From Pseudophaeobacter profundi (GTDB lineage: Bacteria; Pseudomonadota; Alphaproteobacteria; Rhodobacterales; Rhodobacteraceae), in contig NZ_JARJEF010000002.1 in NCBI RefSeq assembly GCF_029697505.1, forward strand, positions 124,001-188,000: a stretch of 64,000 nt of DNA. The letters are read 5' to 3'. The translations under genes were made by a program, and so were the position numbers. The notes under the pieces are model-generated. The model made no database searches, was not told the DNA's origin, and was given only the letters and a program-made list of their open reading frames with translations. This document shows positions 18,696-28,499 of the stretch, one piece after another. The stretch's first letter is position 1. Every line of letters begins with the position of its first letter.

Positions 18696-21041
18696 ATGAA
18701 GTTTATTGTACCAAGTGTTCCAATATATGTTCGACTGCGTTTTGCAGCCGTGGTGGTCGGGCTGTCTCTCTGCTCTGCGCTGACCTTGGCCGCTGAACCG
18801 CGCGGTTTGGACGCGCCGATGCAGATCGTTCGCTTGGGTGAGGGGGACAGTATTCGTGGTGTGGTTGGCCAGTATCTAAACGACCCGGATCTGTGGCCAA
18901 CGGTTCTTGAGATCAACCAGATCGCCTCTGTTGCCGATCTGGTTCCGGGGATTGAGCTGCAACTGCCGGTGCAGCAGGTGCAGGCCGCTGATGCAGCGCT
19001 GTCGACCTCTCTTGCCGCCATTCAAAAAGCCACCTCCGAGGGCGCCGGGATATTTGCCCCGCGCCAGATTGGCAGTGCCATTGAAAACCGCGACGCTGCT
19101 GTCGCCCAGCGTCAGACGGGATCTTGGCGCAAGGTGGTAAGCTTTGCCACGATTGCCACCGACTTTGCTGTCGAGGCGCTGGAGATAGCCCTTGCCCAGC
19201 GTGACAAGGCCGCCGAGGCGCTTGTCTCGGATGTGCAGGGGACCGTAGAGGGGCGGTCTCCGGTGCAGCAGGGGTGGTCGGCGCGTAAGGTGAACGACAT
19301 CCTTGTCGAGTATGAACGCATGCGTACGCTTTCGAACAGTACCACCCAAATAACCTTTCGCGATCTGAGCAGACTACGGCTGAACCCGAATTCCAATGCC
19401 ACGATCCAGCGCATGCGATCGGATCCGCTGACCGGCGGTGAAGTCACCAAGGTATCGCTTGTGAACGGTGATTTCTATGCGCTGCTCAACCAGCTGTCAG
19501 AAAAGACCTCTTTCGAGATTGATGTTCCGGGGGTTCAAACCAACACCGGATCGGGGGACTTCTGGGTCAAGAATGACCAATCAGGGGCGCGGTTTGTAAA
19601 CTACGACGACAGTGGTATCGAAATCACCCGCAATGGTGAAAGCATCCTGCTGGGCGAAAACGAGGGCGCGGTGCTAGGTGGCCAGGGGATTGAAAAGGCA
19701 GAGGTTCTTGTCAGCCCGGTTCTGCTTGCGCCGCCCATTGGGGGTATAATCTATACCAAGGTTTCTGGGGTGGCTTGGCAGGCCTTTGATCAGGCAGAGG
19801 CCTATTGGCTGGAGATCGCCAGCGACCCCGGATTCAATCACATGCAGATTTCAGAGTGGGGCATCCGAGAGAGCCGCTTTGACGCACCCCTGCCGCCGGC
19901 CCGGTATCACTGGCGCGTCGCCGCGCTTGATCAGCTGGGCCTGCCGGGGCAATGGAGCAAGGCGCAGGATTTCACCGTGCGTCACGACGAGAGCCCTCCC
20001 TTCCTGACCCTGCTGTCACCGGGGCCTGATGTCATCGTGGCCATACCCTTTGTGGAGGTTCTGGGCGCGACCGAAACGGATGCGTTGTTAACGCTGAATG
20101 GCGCTGCTTTGGACAGGGCGGCTGACGGCAGCTTTGTTACCCGTGTGGCCTTGGAACAGGGACAAAACACAATATCGGTGGTGGCGATGGATCCAGCCGG
20201 CAATACCAGTACCCGCAGCCAAACCGTGACCTTCCGTCCCGCAGCCTCTATCAAGATCACGCTGGATCCTGCGCTGCCGCGGCGCGGTGATGCTCTGGCG
20301 ACCCGGTCTGCGGATCTGTCTGTTGTTGCCCAAACAACGGCAGAGCCGGACGCCCTGGCGCGCGTCCGGGATGCAGGCGGAGAGATCGTAGTGCAGACCC
20401 GCGTCACCGACAGCGGAGGCTTGCGTTTCACTGTTCCTGCCAAACCCTCAGTGCGCAGCTATCAGATAGAGGTTCTGGGGCCGGGGGGCGCTGTCGAGGG
20501 ACGGCTGAAGTTCACCGTGCTGCGCGATCAGACTGCGCCCAAGATCGACCTGGACCTGCCGCCGCCGCGCGCCACCTCTGAGGCTGAGATTGACCTTTCC
20601 GGCTTTGCCGGGGATGCCACCGCGCTAGAGCTGAACGGTCGCCCGGTTGCGATGACATCCGGGCGGTTCGTGCTGGATCTGGTATTGCAGCCAGGTCTGA
20701 ACATTTTTGAACTGGCCGCCAGCGATGCGGTGGGCAACGTGAATGTGAAACAGTTTCAAAGCGTTCTGGATCTTGCACCGCCTGAAATTCTGGCAGTTGA
20801 TTTCAACCGCCCACAGGGGGCGAAGGGTCCAATAGAACTGAAGGTTGCCGCCAAAGATGCCAGCGGCCTGCGCCAGGCTGCGCCTTTTGTTGTAGCTGTT
20901 GGCAGCAGCCAAATTGAGGGATTCATGCGCTGCGATTCCGCCAGCGGGCTTTGCCGCACGAGTTTGCCGCCGCAGGACGGAACCCTCAGGGTTATTGAAC
21001 TGATCATCGAGGATTATGCCGGGAATACAGCGATCAAGTAA
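18696..21041 (+). CDS. Exported LysM-like / FecR-domain / Ig-like repeat protein
   Basis: A 781-residue protein with a signal peptide (about residues 1-33, ending LTLAAEP). Residues about 42-95 form a LysM-like unit (MQIVRLGEGDSIRGVV through LVPGIELQLPV), suggesting contact with peptidoglycan. Residues about 210-335 match a FecR domain: ITFRDLSRLRLNPNS, GGEVTKVSLVNGDFYALL, and FWVKNDQSGARFV. A fibronectin-like segment (about 345-430, AYWLEIASDPGF, YHWRVAALDQLG) leads into three or more bacterial Ig-like repeats with the LEQGQNTISVVAMDPAGN pattern. The ATG follows a GAGG site. It leads an operon with the PKD-repeat protein 54 bp downstream. Role inferred as envelope sensing or scaffolding. Confidence 0.8.
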   Translation: MKFIVPSVPIYVRLRFAAVVVGLSLCSALTLAAEPRGLDAPMQIVRLGEGDSIRGVVGQYLNDPDLWPTVLEINQIASVADLVPGIELQLPVQQVQAADAALSTSLAAIQKATSEGAGIFAPRQIGSAIENRDAAVAQRQTGSWRKVVSFATIATDFAVEALEIALAQRDKAAEALVSDVQGTVEGRSPVQQGWSARKVNDILVEYERMRTLSNSTTQITFRDLSRLRLNPNSNATIQRMRSDPLTGGEVTKVSLVNGDFYALLNQLSEKTSFEIDVPGVQTNTGSGDFWVKNDQSGARFVNYDDSGIEITRNGESILLGENEGAVLGGQGIEKAEVLVSPVLLAPPIGGIIYTKVSGVAWQAFDQAEAYWLEIASDPGFNHMQISEWGIRESRFDAPLPPARYHWRVAALDQLGLPGQWSKAQDFTVRHDESPPFLTLLSPGPDVIVAIPFVEVLGATETDALLTLNGAALDRAADGSFVTRVALEQGQNTISVVAMDPAGNTSTRSQTVTFRPAASIKITLDPALPRRGDALATRSADLSVVAQTTAEPDALARVRDAGGEIVVQTRVTDSGGLRFTVPAKPSVRSYQIEVLGPGGAVEGRLKFTVLRDQTAPKIDLDLPPPRATSEAEIDLSGFAGDATALELNGRPVAMTSGRFVLDLVLQPGLNIFELAASDAVGNVNVKQFQSVLDLAPPEILAVDFNRPQGAKGPIELKVAAKDASGLRQAAPFVVAVGSSQIEGFMRCDSASGLCRTSLPPQDGTLRVIELIIEDYAGNTAIK

Positions 21042-21095
21042 TCAAGGAAGATATTGACCCCGGGCCAAAACCTATGCCGTGAAAGGACGACCGCT

Positions 21096-24000
21096 ATGAG
21101 GATGATTTTTCGTTTGGCAGTGGTGACTGTACTGATGCTGGCCGGGATGCTTCCAAATGTTACCATTTCGCAGGCAACAGCGGCAAAGGAAGGCCTGCTG
21201 GTGGTCTATGGCGTTTTGGCGCCGACCCGTGAAGGGGATGTTGACCACCGGGAACAGATCTTTGTCAGCGTGCCTGCGGATCTGCGTGATCGCTTTTACC
21301 TGCGGATCTTTGACCCGGAAGTGTCTGGCTTTGGCGATTTTACCTATGGCGGCACAGGCAATGCGCTGACCACCTTTCGGATTTTTGGCGGTGCGGGGGC
21401 CTATAGCGCGGCTGATCGCCCTGCGCCGGAACCAGATGGCGCGCGTGTACCACAGCAAAGACGGGTTGAACCGATCACCGGCCCCGGAACCCTGCTGAAA
21501 GACGTCAGTTTTGGCAACGATAGCGCAACGGACAAAAGCTGGGTGAGCCTGTCAGCCTTGCAGGCGAAACAGGGGGAAGTGATCGGCCAGCGCGCTTACT
21601 TCCGTCTTGATATTCAGGGCAGCGGCGGCGATGACGGCAATGGGTTTTCGGTTGCTGTCAGCCTGGCGCGGGACCGCAACAAACCGGTGGAAGGGGCTGA
21701 TATGTTTGCCTTTCGTCCCACCGTGCGCTGGTGGAAAGGGCAACCTGCAACCCAGATTTGGCTGCAGCCGGACAGCACAGGCCCCCACCGGATCCAGAGT
21801 TTTGATGCCGCCAGGGGCACCCTGGCGCTGACCACGGATTATGTTGATATTCCGGTACGGGTGTCTGGCCAGGATTTCTGGACCTCCGATCTGGTCCCGC
21901 TACAGGGCGACAATCTCGCGCTGAGCCTGGTGGGCGGCTTTGAAACGCCAAATGACGTGACGCTGGCGGTGTTTGACGCCGAGGGCAACCCCGTGCCGTT
22001 GCAAATGCCGCCGCAGCGGGCACCGACGCCGGCCCGTCCCAGTGCCATAGCAACGGGACGCCCGCTGGCGGATTGTCGTAGTGTTGCTTTTGACGGTGAC
22101 CCGTCCGTCGGGCGCAGACCTTTGGCCTATAACTGGGATTTTGGTGACGGCACCAACAGCGACGCCGCCGTCATTGCCCATCGCTATGATCGCGTGGGGC
22201 ATTATACCGCCCGACTGCGCGTGCTGGAACCGGGGGTGCGCCCTGGTCGCGGGGCCGAGGTAACAATCCCGGTGCACATCCGTAACGCCCCCATCGCAAA
22301 GGCTGGCGCAGAGGTTGTGGTCGCGCCGGGGCAGATGTTGGATTTTGACGGCTCTGGATCGCAGGCCTCGGATCTGCCGATTACCCGGTTCCACTGGACC
22401 TTTGGGGATGGCAGCCTGTCCACTGCGGCGCAAACGCAAAAATCCTACGCGGTGCCGGGCCAATACCGTGTGGTGCTGCGCGTGGAAGACGACAGCGCCC
22501 ACCCCTGCAATTTCGGCCTGGCCACCAGGCTTGTCATCGTCAATGCCCGGCCCATCGCCGAAGCGGGCCGCGATCAATCGGCGATCGTTGGGCAATCGGT
22601 GCGTTTCAACGGCGGTGCTAGCTATGACATTGACGGCCGGATTTCGGCCTATCAGTGGGATATGGGCGATGGCATGCGGCTCAGCGGCGAAACGGTTGAT
22701 CATGTATTTGAAAAGGCGGGTAAATATGATGTTGTCCTACGCGTGGTGGACGGCAGCGGTGTTGCCAATGACAGCAGGGTGGACCGGATGCAGGTGGTGG
22801 TGAATGCGCCGCCAGATCCGCAGTTTACCATCCCGGAGCGCCCCATTTCGGTGGCCGAGGTTGCAACACTGGATGCCGGTGCCTCCACCGACGATGACGG
22901 CGCTATCCTAAGCTATCAATGGGATTTTGGCGACGGCGTGGTCGCGGAAGGCCTTAAGGTGAACTACGCCTGGAGCCAGCCCGGTGTTTTCCCGGTGACG
23001 CTGACCGTGCTGGATGACAGTGGCACGGCCTCGGCACTGCAGCGACTGACGCGAAAGGTCACTGTGGATGCTGCGCCGGTGGCCGATGCCGGGCCAGACC
23101 AATATGTGACCGCCAGCGAGGTGCGCTTTGATGGTCGCGGCTCATGGGATGCCGAGGGGCAGATTACGTCATATGAATGGGATTTTGGCGACGGCAGCAC
23201 GGGGCAGGGTGCAACTGTTGATCATGCCTATCTCCGTCCCGGTGTTTTTGAGGTCGCCTTGCTTGTACGGGATGACAGCGGCGCGCCACTGAACCGGCAT
23301 CGCGACACCATGACCGTCACCATCAATGCCAGCCCGATTGCCGATGCCGGTCCGCCGCAGACGGTTGCACCGGGAGAGGAGTTCGTTCTCAGCGCCCGCG
23401 CCAGTGTGGATCCCGATGGCGATATTTCACAGTATATCTGGACCTTTCCAGATGGCAGCCAGGCCCGCGGCCTGCGGGTTGCGCAGAGCATGTCAAAGCC
23501 GGGACTGCATCGCATAGGGCTGACCGTTCATGACAATTTTCAGGGCGGTGCCGCCTCGGACGAAAGCGAAGTGTTGATCACCGTCAACAGTGCACCGGTT
23601 GCGGTTGCCGGGGCCGATATGCTGATCGCTCCGGAAGGTACAGCCATATTTGATGCCTCGCAGTCCTTTGATGTGGATGGAGATATTCAAGGGTTTCGCT
23701 GGGAATTTGACGATCTTGGCGCCCCGCTGGAGGCCCCGGTGGTAGAGCGGGCCTATGTAAACCCAGGCGTCTGGTCGGCACAGCTCTTTGTGACCGACGA
23801 CAGCGGGGTGGCAAATAGCACTGCAACCGACAGCCTTACCATTCGGGTCAACAGCCAACCAGTGGCCGAGGCCGGCCCCGCCATCGTCAGCGACGAGTTG
23901 CATGTCCGGCTAAGTGCTGTCGGCTCTGCCGATAGCGATGGCGACGCCCTGATTTATCGCTGGGATTTTGGCGATGGCTCGGCGCCTGCTGTTGGCCGTG

Positions 24001-25955
24001 AGGTCTTGCATGTGTTTCCCGGTGCTGGGGTCTACCCGGTCACCCTGCATGTTGACGATGGCACCGGCCTGTCAAACGCAGGGGCAATTGATGCAACCTC
24101 GGTGACAATCAACGCCAGACCTGTTGCCAATGCCGGTGGCAATCGTGATGTCTGCTCGGGCGAGCCAATCCTGTTTGATGCCTCTGACAGTCTGGATCCG
24201 GATGGCGGGTTGCTGCGGTATTCCTGGGATTTTGGCGATGGCTCCGGATCGGATCTGATCAACCCGACCAAGATCTACGAACAGCCCGGCGTCTATTCCG
24301 TTACGCTTCAGGTCGACAATGAAACGCGGAGTGATCGCGGCAGCAGCCTGGACCGGATCGCCGCAATTGTCCGCGAAGGCCCGATTGCGGATGCTGGGCC
24401 AGACAGGACCGTCTGCACCAACAATAAGGTCCGCTTTGATGGGGCGGGCTCTTCCGATGCGGATGGGGCGGTAAACGCCTATGCTTGGACATTTGGCGAC
24501 GGCGGCTCCGCCAGCGGTGAATCGCCAGAGTATTTGTTCGACAATGCAGGGACTTATGTCGTGACCTTAACCATCACGGGCGAGGCCCTTGGCAGCTGCA
24601 GCCCGCTTGACACCGATACGGCTGCGGTCACCGTTGTCGAAGCGCCGGGCCTGCGGATTCTTGGCCCGGATCGGGTGGCCGCTGCGGTAGAGACAGGCTT
24701 TAGCGCCGGTCTTTCACGGCTTGGCCAGTCGGTGCCAGAGAGTTTTCAGTGGGATTTTGGCGATGGGAGCCAGGGGGCTGGCAAGGAGGTCACGCATAGC
24801 TATGCCAAGCCGGGGACCTATCTGGTGACCCTGTCGGCAGAGCTGAGCGGCGGCAGTGCCGAATGTGGTCGGCTGCAGGCGCGCCGAAAAGTCACCGTCA
24901 ATGCCGCGCCCCAACCGGTGATCACTGGCCCCCTTGTGGTGGCGGCGGGTCAGGCGGTGGTCTTTGAGGCCGACAAGAGCAGCGACAGCGACGGTGCGGT
25001 AACTGTCTTTGACTGGGATTTCGGCGATGGTCAGTCCGCAAGCGGGGTCTTGGCCACGCATCGCTTTGCCGAACCGGGGCGCTATACCGTGACGCTTGGC
25101 GCGACAGACGATGCTGCGGTGGCGAACAGTCGGGCGACCACGACCCAGGAGGTCATGGTCAACCCGCCGCCGCTGGCCGGATTGGCGCGGCGCGGCGTGG
25201 TTTGTCCCAAGGTTGATCTTGACTGGGCTGTTGCCGCAGATGCAGGCACGCAGGTTGCATGGGATATGGGCGATGGGACCAGCGCAAAGGGCAGCAGTCT
25301 TTCGCATCCCTTTGCACGGCCAGGCGTGTATCCGGTGGTCGTCACGCTGGATGATGGGCGCGGGCTGGCGAACAGTCGCAATAGTGAAGCAACCTATGTC
25401 CGGGTGAACGCCGCGCCAAGCGCCTTTGCCGGCCCTGACAGGCTGGTCTGTGCGCAAGACACCGTTGTGTTCGACGCCGGCGCATCCAGCGATCTGGACG
25501 GGCGCCTGACAAAATGGATTTGGGAATTTGCTGATGGCGTTACACTGGAAGGTGCACGGGTCGAGCGCAGTTTTCCCGCCGCGATGGACACCAGCGTTCG
25601 CCTGACCGTCACGGATGACAGCGGGGCGCCGGGCTGTACGACAGGGACGGACAGTGCCCGCATCCTGGTGAATGCGCCGCCGCAGGTGGACGCAGGCCCA
25701 GACAGACAGGTCATGGTCGGGGCCAGCCATGATGTGGTGCGCTTTGACGCCAGCGCAAGCACAGATCCCGATGGGCAAGGCGTTCATCTGAGCTGGATGT
25801 TTGGCGATGGCGGCGAAGCCTCGGGCGCAATTGTGCGTCACCGATATTCCGCCCCCGGTACCTACGAGGTGCAGGTGGTCGCACGTGATACCAGCGGTTT
25901 GATCTGTGGTACCGCAACAGATACGGCGACGATAATCGCAATCGCGCGCGAGTAG
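21096..25955 (+). CDS. Giant exported PKD-repeat protein (about 15 PKD domains)
   Basis: A 1619-residue protein with a signal peptide (MIFRLAVVTVLMLAGMLP) and an N-terminal region of about 280 residues that I do not recognise. From about residue 315 to the end, roughly 15 PKD units follow, each with a version of the YxWDFGDG signature and a GxYxVTL strand about 20 residues later; a few are degenerate (WTFPDG, WEFDD, WEFADG). Spacers often carry NAxPxADAGPD. PKD arrays form extended beta-sandwich rods on cell surfaces, for adhesion or matrix contact. The ATG at 21096 is chosen over an upstream TTG because AAGGA lies 8 bases before it. Nine bases separate it from the cyclase gene. No membrane anchor or sorting signal is visible at the C terminus. 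Confidence 0.85.
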   Translation: MRMIFRLAVVTVLMLAGMLPNVTISQATAAKEGLLVVYGVLAPTREGDVDHREQIFVSVPADLRDRFYLRIFDPEVSGFGDFTYGGTGNALTTFRIFGGAGAYSAADRPAPEPDGARVPQQRRVEPITGPGTLLKDVSFGNDSATDKSWVSLSALQAKQGEVIGQRAYFRLDIQGSGGDDGNGFSVAVSLARDRNKPVEGADMFAFRPTVRWWKGQPATQIWLQPDSTGPHRIQSFDAARGTLALTTDYVDIPVRVSGQDFWTSDLVPLQGDNLALSLVGGFETPNDVTLAVFDAEGNPVPLQMPPQRAPTPARPSAIATGRPLADCRSVAFDGDPSVGRRPLAYNWDFGDGTNSDAAVIAHRYDRVGHYTARLRVLEPGVRPGRGAEVTIPVHIRNAPIAKAGAEVVVAPGQMLDFDGSGSQASDLPITRFHWTFGDGSLSTAAQTQKSYAVPGQYRVVLRVEDDSAHPCNFGLATRLVIVNARPIAEAGRDQSAIVGQSVRFNGGASYDIDGRISAYQWDMGDGMRLSGETVDHVFEKAGKYDVVLRVVDGSGVANDSRVDRMQVVVNAPPDPQFTIPERPISVAEVATLDAGASTDDDGAILSYQWDFGDGVVAEGLKVNYAWSQPGVFPVTLTVLDDSGTASALQRLTRKVTVDAAPVADAGPDQYVTASEVRFDGRGSWDAEGQITSYEWDFGDGSTGQGATVDHAYLRPGVFEVALLVRDDSGAPLNRHRDTMTVTINASPIADAGPPQTVAPGEEFVLSARASVDPDGDISQYIWTFPDGSQARGLRVAQSMSKPGLHRIGLTVHDNFQGGAASDESEVLITVNSAPVAVAGADMLIAPEGTAIFDASQSFDVDGDIQGFRWEFDDLGAPLEAPVVERAYVNPGVWSAQLFVTDDSGVANSTATDSLTIRVNSQPVAEAGPAIVSDELHVRLSAVGSADSDGDALIYRWDFGDGSAPAVGREVLHVFPGAGVYPVTLHVDDGTGLSNAGAIDATSVTINARPVANAGGNRDVCSGEPILFDASDSLDPDGGLLRYSWDFGDGSGSDLINPTKIYEQPGVYSVTLQVDNETRSDRGSSLDRIAAIVREGPIADAGPDRTVCTNNKVRFDGAGSSDADGAVNAYAWTFGDGGSASGESPEYLFDNAGTYVVTLTITGEALGSCSPLDTDTAAVTVVEAPGLRILGPDRVAAAVETGFSAGLSRLGQSVPESFQWDFGDGSQGAGKEVTHSYAKPGTYLVTLSAELSGGSAECGRLQARRKVTVNAAPQPVITGPLVVAAGQAVVFEADKSSDSDGAVTVFDWDFGDGQSASGVLATHRFAEPGRYTVTLGATDDAAVANSRATTTQEVMVNPPPLAGLARRGVVCPKVDLDWAVAADAGTQVAWDMGDGTSAKGSSLSHPFARPGVYPVVVTLDDGRGLANSRNSEATYVRVNAAPSAFAGPDRLVCAQDTVVFDAGASSDLDGRLTKWIWEFADGVTLEGARVERSFPAAMDTSVRLTVTDDSGAPGCTTGTDSARILVNAPPQVDAGPDRQVMVGASHDVVRFDASASTDPDGQGVHLSWMFGDGGEASGAIVRHRYSAPGTYEVQVVARDTSGLICGTATDTATIIAIARE

Positions 25956-25964
25956 GGGGAGGTG

Positions 25965-27686
25965 ATGAAGTTTCCACTACGCCTGAAATTTTTTGTTTTT
26001 GCCAGCCTTCTGGCTGTCGCGCCTTTGGTTTTGGTTGCGCAAAATCTAACACGTCTGACGCGGGATGAACTGAGAAGCGCCGCCAATGAAGAACTTACAA
26101 CCGTTGCCACCCAACTGCGGACGGAATTTGACAGCACCTTTCGCGGACGATGGCTGACACCGCTCATGGTGATCCGCAATGCTATCGACAGTGACGCGCT
26201 TGGGGTGTCGCAAAAGATTTCGTTGCTGACGCTGGGGCTGGAAGAGCTGCCGCAGGTGGTAGCGCTGCAGCTCTCGGTGCAGGGGTCGGACCTGCCCATC
26301 CTCGTAACCAATGAGAGCTTTTCCAAAAGGTTGGTGCAAAATGGCCTGGATCCGATTGAGACACTGACCACATCGGATGATCTTATCAGCGCCATTGAGG
26401 GCACCGGTCAATTTGGCCGCCCACTGATTGCACAGATCAGCGAGACGGGCGATTGGCTGGCGACACTGGCGCTGCCGTTGACCAGCACAATTGCCGGGCG
26501 GCAGGTGACCATGGCCGCCAAAATCGATCTCTCGGTGCTGGGGCAACTGGTGAAACGCCACCCCTTTGCCCAGCGTGGAGAAATCACGGTGATTGATCAT
26601 GCAGGGCGCCGGGTTTTGGGCGAGCAGGTTGAACTGCTGACCACGCGCAGCATCGTCAGCTCGGCCCTGCCTCTGATTGTTGCCGGGGCCAGGGCGGACG
26701 CGCTGGAACCCTACACCCGCCCGGATGGCAGCGCGATGCTGGGTGCCTACGCCTTTCCGGATTGGTTTCCATGGGCGGTAATCACCGAATTAAGCGAAGC
26801 CAGCGCCTATGCGGTGAGCAATGCCATCACGCGCCAGATCCTGGTGGTCGGCCTGGTTGGTTTTGCCATTGCCAGCCTGGGCGCGATGATCTTTGCCCGG
26901 CAATTGACGCAGCCGATCCTGTCGATTGGCCAAGTGGCTGAACGGGTGCGCCATGGGGATTTTACCGCGCGCGTCGAAAACATTCGAACTGGCGATGAAA
27001 TCGCCGATTTGGCAAGACGTTTCAACCAGATGATTGCCCAACTGGGCCAGCGGCTGGAGCTGATGAAATTTGTGTCCGAGGGCACGATCTCAGCGATCCG
27101 CAAGGCCGATCAGGACGGCATATCGCGCGGTGGAGAACGCAGCAGTGTTTCGGTGATCTTTACCGATATTCGGGGTTATACAGAGTTTTCGGAACGTGTC
27201 GCGCCAGAGGTCGTGATCGAGGCGCTGAACTGCTATTTTGAGGTGCAGACAGGGATCGTGAACCGTCATCACGGCGACATCGACAAGTTTATTGGCGATG
27301 CCTTGGTGGCGGTCTTTGAAGGCCCGGATAAAGAACAGCGGGCTGTCACCTGCGGCGTCGAAATCACCGAGGCAATGACGAGCCTGCTGGAGGAATACCC
27401 TGAATACAACCTGCATGTGGGCATTGGTGTGGCCTCTGGAGAGGTCGTCAAGGGTGCGATTGGCGCGCGCAACCGGATGGATTTCACGGTCTTGGGATCA
27501 ACGGTCAACCTTTCGGCACGGCTCTGCAGCAAAGCTGCACCAGAACAGGTTCTGGTTGATCAGGCAACGATGAAAGCCGGTCAGTCAAAGGCCGATCTTC
27601 AGTTCAACCAACTGGCCCCGATCATGCTAAAAGGCTATTCTGATCCGGTTCAGACCTACTCGGCCTTGCGGCATATACAGCCCTAG
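25965..27686 (+). CDS. Membrane class III adenylate cyclase with extracytoplasmic sensor and HAMP domain
   Basis: A 573-residue transmembrane cyclase. A first helix (LKFFVFASLLAVAPLVLVA) and a second at about 286-310 (ILVVGLVGFAIASLGAMIFA) enclose a Cache-like periplasmic domain of about 255 residues. A HAMP linker (QLTQPILSIGQVAERVRHGD) leads to the catalytic domain from about residue 395. Both metal-binding aspartates (Asp401 in FTDIRGYT, Asp445 in FIGDAL), the Lys441/Asp506 pair that selects adenine, and Asn515/Arg519 are present, so it should make cAMP. A GTG three bases earlier (25962) is an alternative start. It is the third gene of the LysM/FecR-PKD operon. Confidence 0.92.
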   Translation: MKFPLRLKFFVFASLLAVAPLVLVAQNLTRLTRDELRSAANEELTTVATQLRTEFDSTFRGRWLTPLMVIRNAIDSDALGVSQKISLLTLGLEELPQVVALQLSVQGSDLPILVTNESFSKRLVQNGLDPIETLTTSDDLISAIEGTGQFGRPLIAQISETGDWLATLALPLTSTIAGRQVTMAAKIDLSVLGQLVKRHPFAQRGEITVIDHAGRRVLGEQVELLTTRSIVSSALPLIVAGARADALEPYTRPDGSAMLGAYAFPDWFPWAVITELSEASAYAVSNAITRQILVVGLVGFAIASLGAMIFARQLTQPILSIGQVAERVRHGDFTARVENIRTGDEIADLARRFNQMIAQLGQRLELMKFVSEGTISAIRKADQDGISRGGERSSVSVIFTDIRGYTEFSERVAPEVVIEALNCYFEVQTGIVNRHHGDIDKFIGDALVAVFEGPDKEQRAVTCGVEITEAMTSLLEEYPEYNLHVGIGVASGEVVKGAIGARNRMDFTVLGSTVNLSARLCSKAAPEQVLVDQATMKAGQSKADLQFNQLAPIMLKGYSDPVQTYSALRHIQP

Positions 27687-27829
27687 GACGGGCGTCTTTC
27701 CAGGGCCAAGTCGCTTGTCTTATTGTCCAGAAATTTTACTGGTGCCAATCGCTCTGATATATCTCAGGACGGGGAGATACCCGGCAATATCCGCCTGATG
27801 CAGGTGATTTTAGGCGTTGCGAGAACCTG

Positions 27830-28255
27830 GTGGAAATGCTGCCTAGCCTACGCGCCGAGTTGCACCGCATGGCCGAGGTCAATGCATATTGGGCGGCGCT
27901 TTCTACGCGCTGGGAAGAAATCCGGGGCAGCAGAAAGAGAACTGCGCTGATTCAGAAAATTGTTGAGCCGCCAAGAAAAGCTGATCCGGGTCAGGTTCCC
28001 TTTGGCGATGATGTTCATATCCACGTCGGCGCGAATACTTACCAAGGGAAAGATGGGGCACCAGCTGCAGCCCCGCTAAAATCCGAAGGAGAGGCGGCCA
28101 CACGCCTCAGTTTCAGCCATGGCAACTGCATTGTTGAGCTGCCGTTCTGTTTTGCCCTGCGTAACAAGGCCTATGCCGCAGATCATGCGTTGCGCCTGCG
28201 CGATGTTGGTGCCCCCGCGGCAGAGATTGCCGAAGAGCTGGGCCTTGAGCAGTAA
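27830..28255 (+). CDS. Hypothetical protein, possibly a prophage remnant
   Basis: A 141-codon frame starting at GTG. I do not recognise it. The first 35 residues look helical (LPSLRAELHRMAEVNAYWAA), the middle is low in signal, and the C-terminal end (LRLRDVGAPAAEIAEELGL) could form a helix-turn-helix-like pair. The open frame continues upstream without a better start. It sits in the decayed region between the cyclase gene and tRNA-Arg, so it may be a leftover of mobile DNA rather than a working gene. Confidence 0.35.
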   Translation: MEMLPSLRAELHRMAEVNAYWAALSTRWEEIRGSRKRTALIQKIVEPPRKADPGQVPFGDDVHIHVGANTYQGKDGAPAAAPLKSEGEAATRLSFSHGNCIVELPFCFALRNKAYAADHALRLRDVGAPAAEIAEELGLEQ

Positions 28256-28408
28256 ACCGTCCAGAACTTCTTGGAGGCTGCAGATTATTGGCACCCTCGG
28301 CTTGGTTGAGTGAGCGGATGATGTGGGATTCGCTGAGCTCCAGATCCGGATCGCGATAGTGAACCGCTACACCGCTCTTGGCATACTCGTCACAGAGGCC
28401 GTAGGAAA
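28256..28408 (-). other. Possible gene fragment, no recognised family
   Basis: The minus strand has about 50 open codons with protein-like composition (YGLCDEYAKSGVAVHYRDPD, then LELSESHIIRSLNQAEGANN) but no start codon and a stop just upstream. It may be a piece of a lost gene in the decayed region. Confidence 0.25.
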
Positions 28409-28462
28409 TGTTCGTCTGGGGAAAGGGGAAGAGCGCTCAAACCCCGATTGGTGCGACAAAGC

Positions 28463-28490
28463 CGCCCGGCGTCAGAACTCCCGCCGGGCG
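28463..28490 (-). terminator. Hairpin after the small lipoprotein gene
   Basis: A 9-bp GC-rich stem CGCCCGGCG/CGCCGGGCG begins 10 bases past the stop of the lipoprotein frame on the minus strand; the tail GCTTTGTC is only weakly T-rich. Confidence 0.45.
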
Positions 28491-28499
28491 TTCTCTTGA

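Noticed and set aside
24714-25841. Minus-strand frame of 375 codons
   Set aside because: Antisense of the PKD repeats, open because of their biased GC-rich codons.
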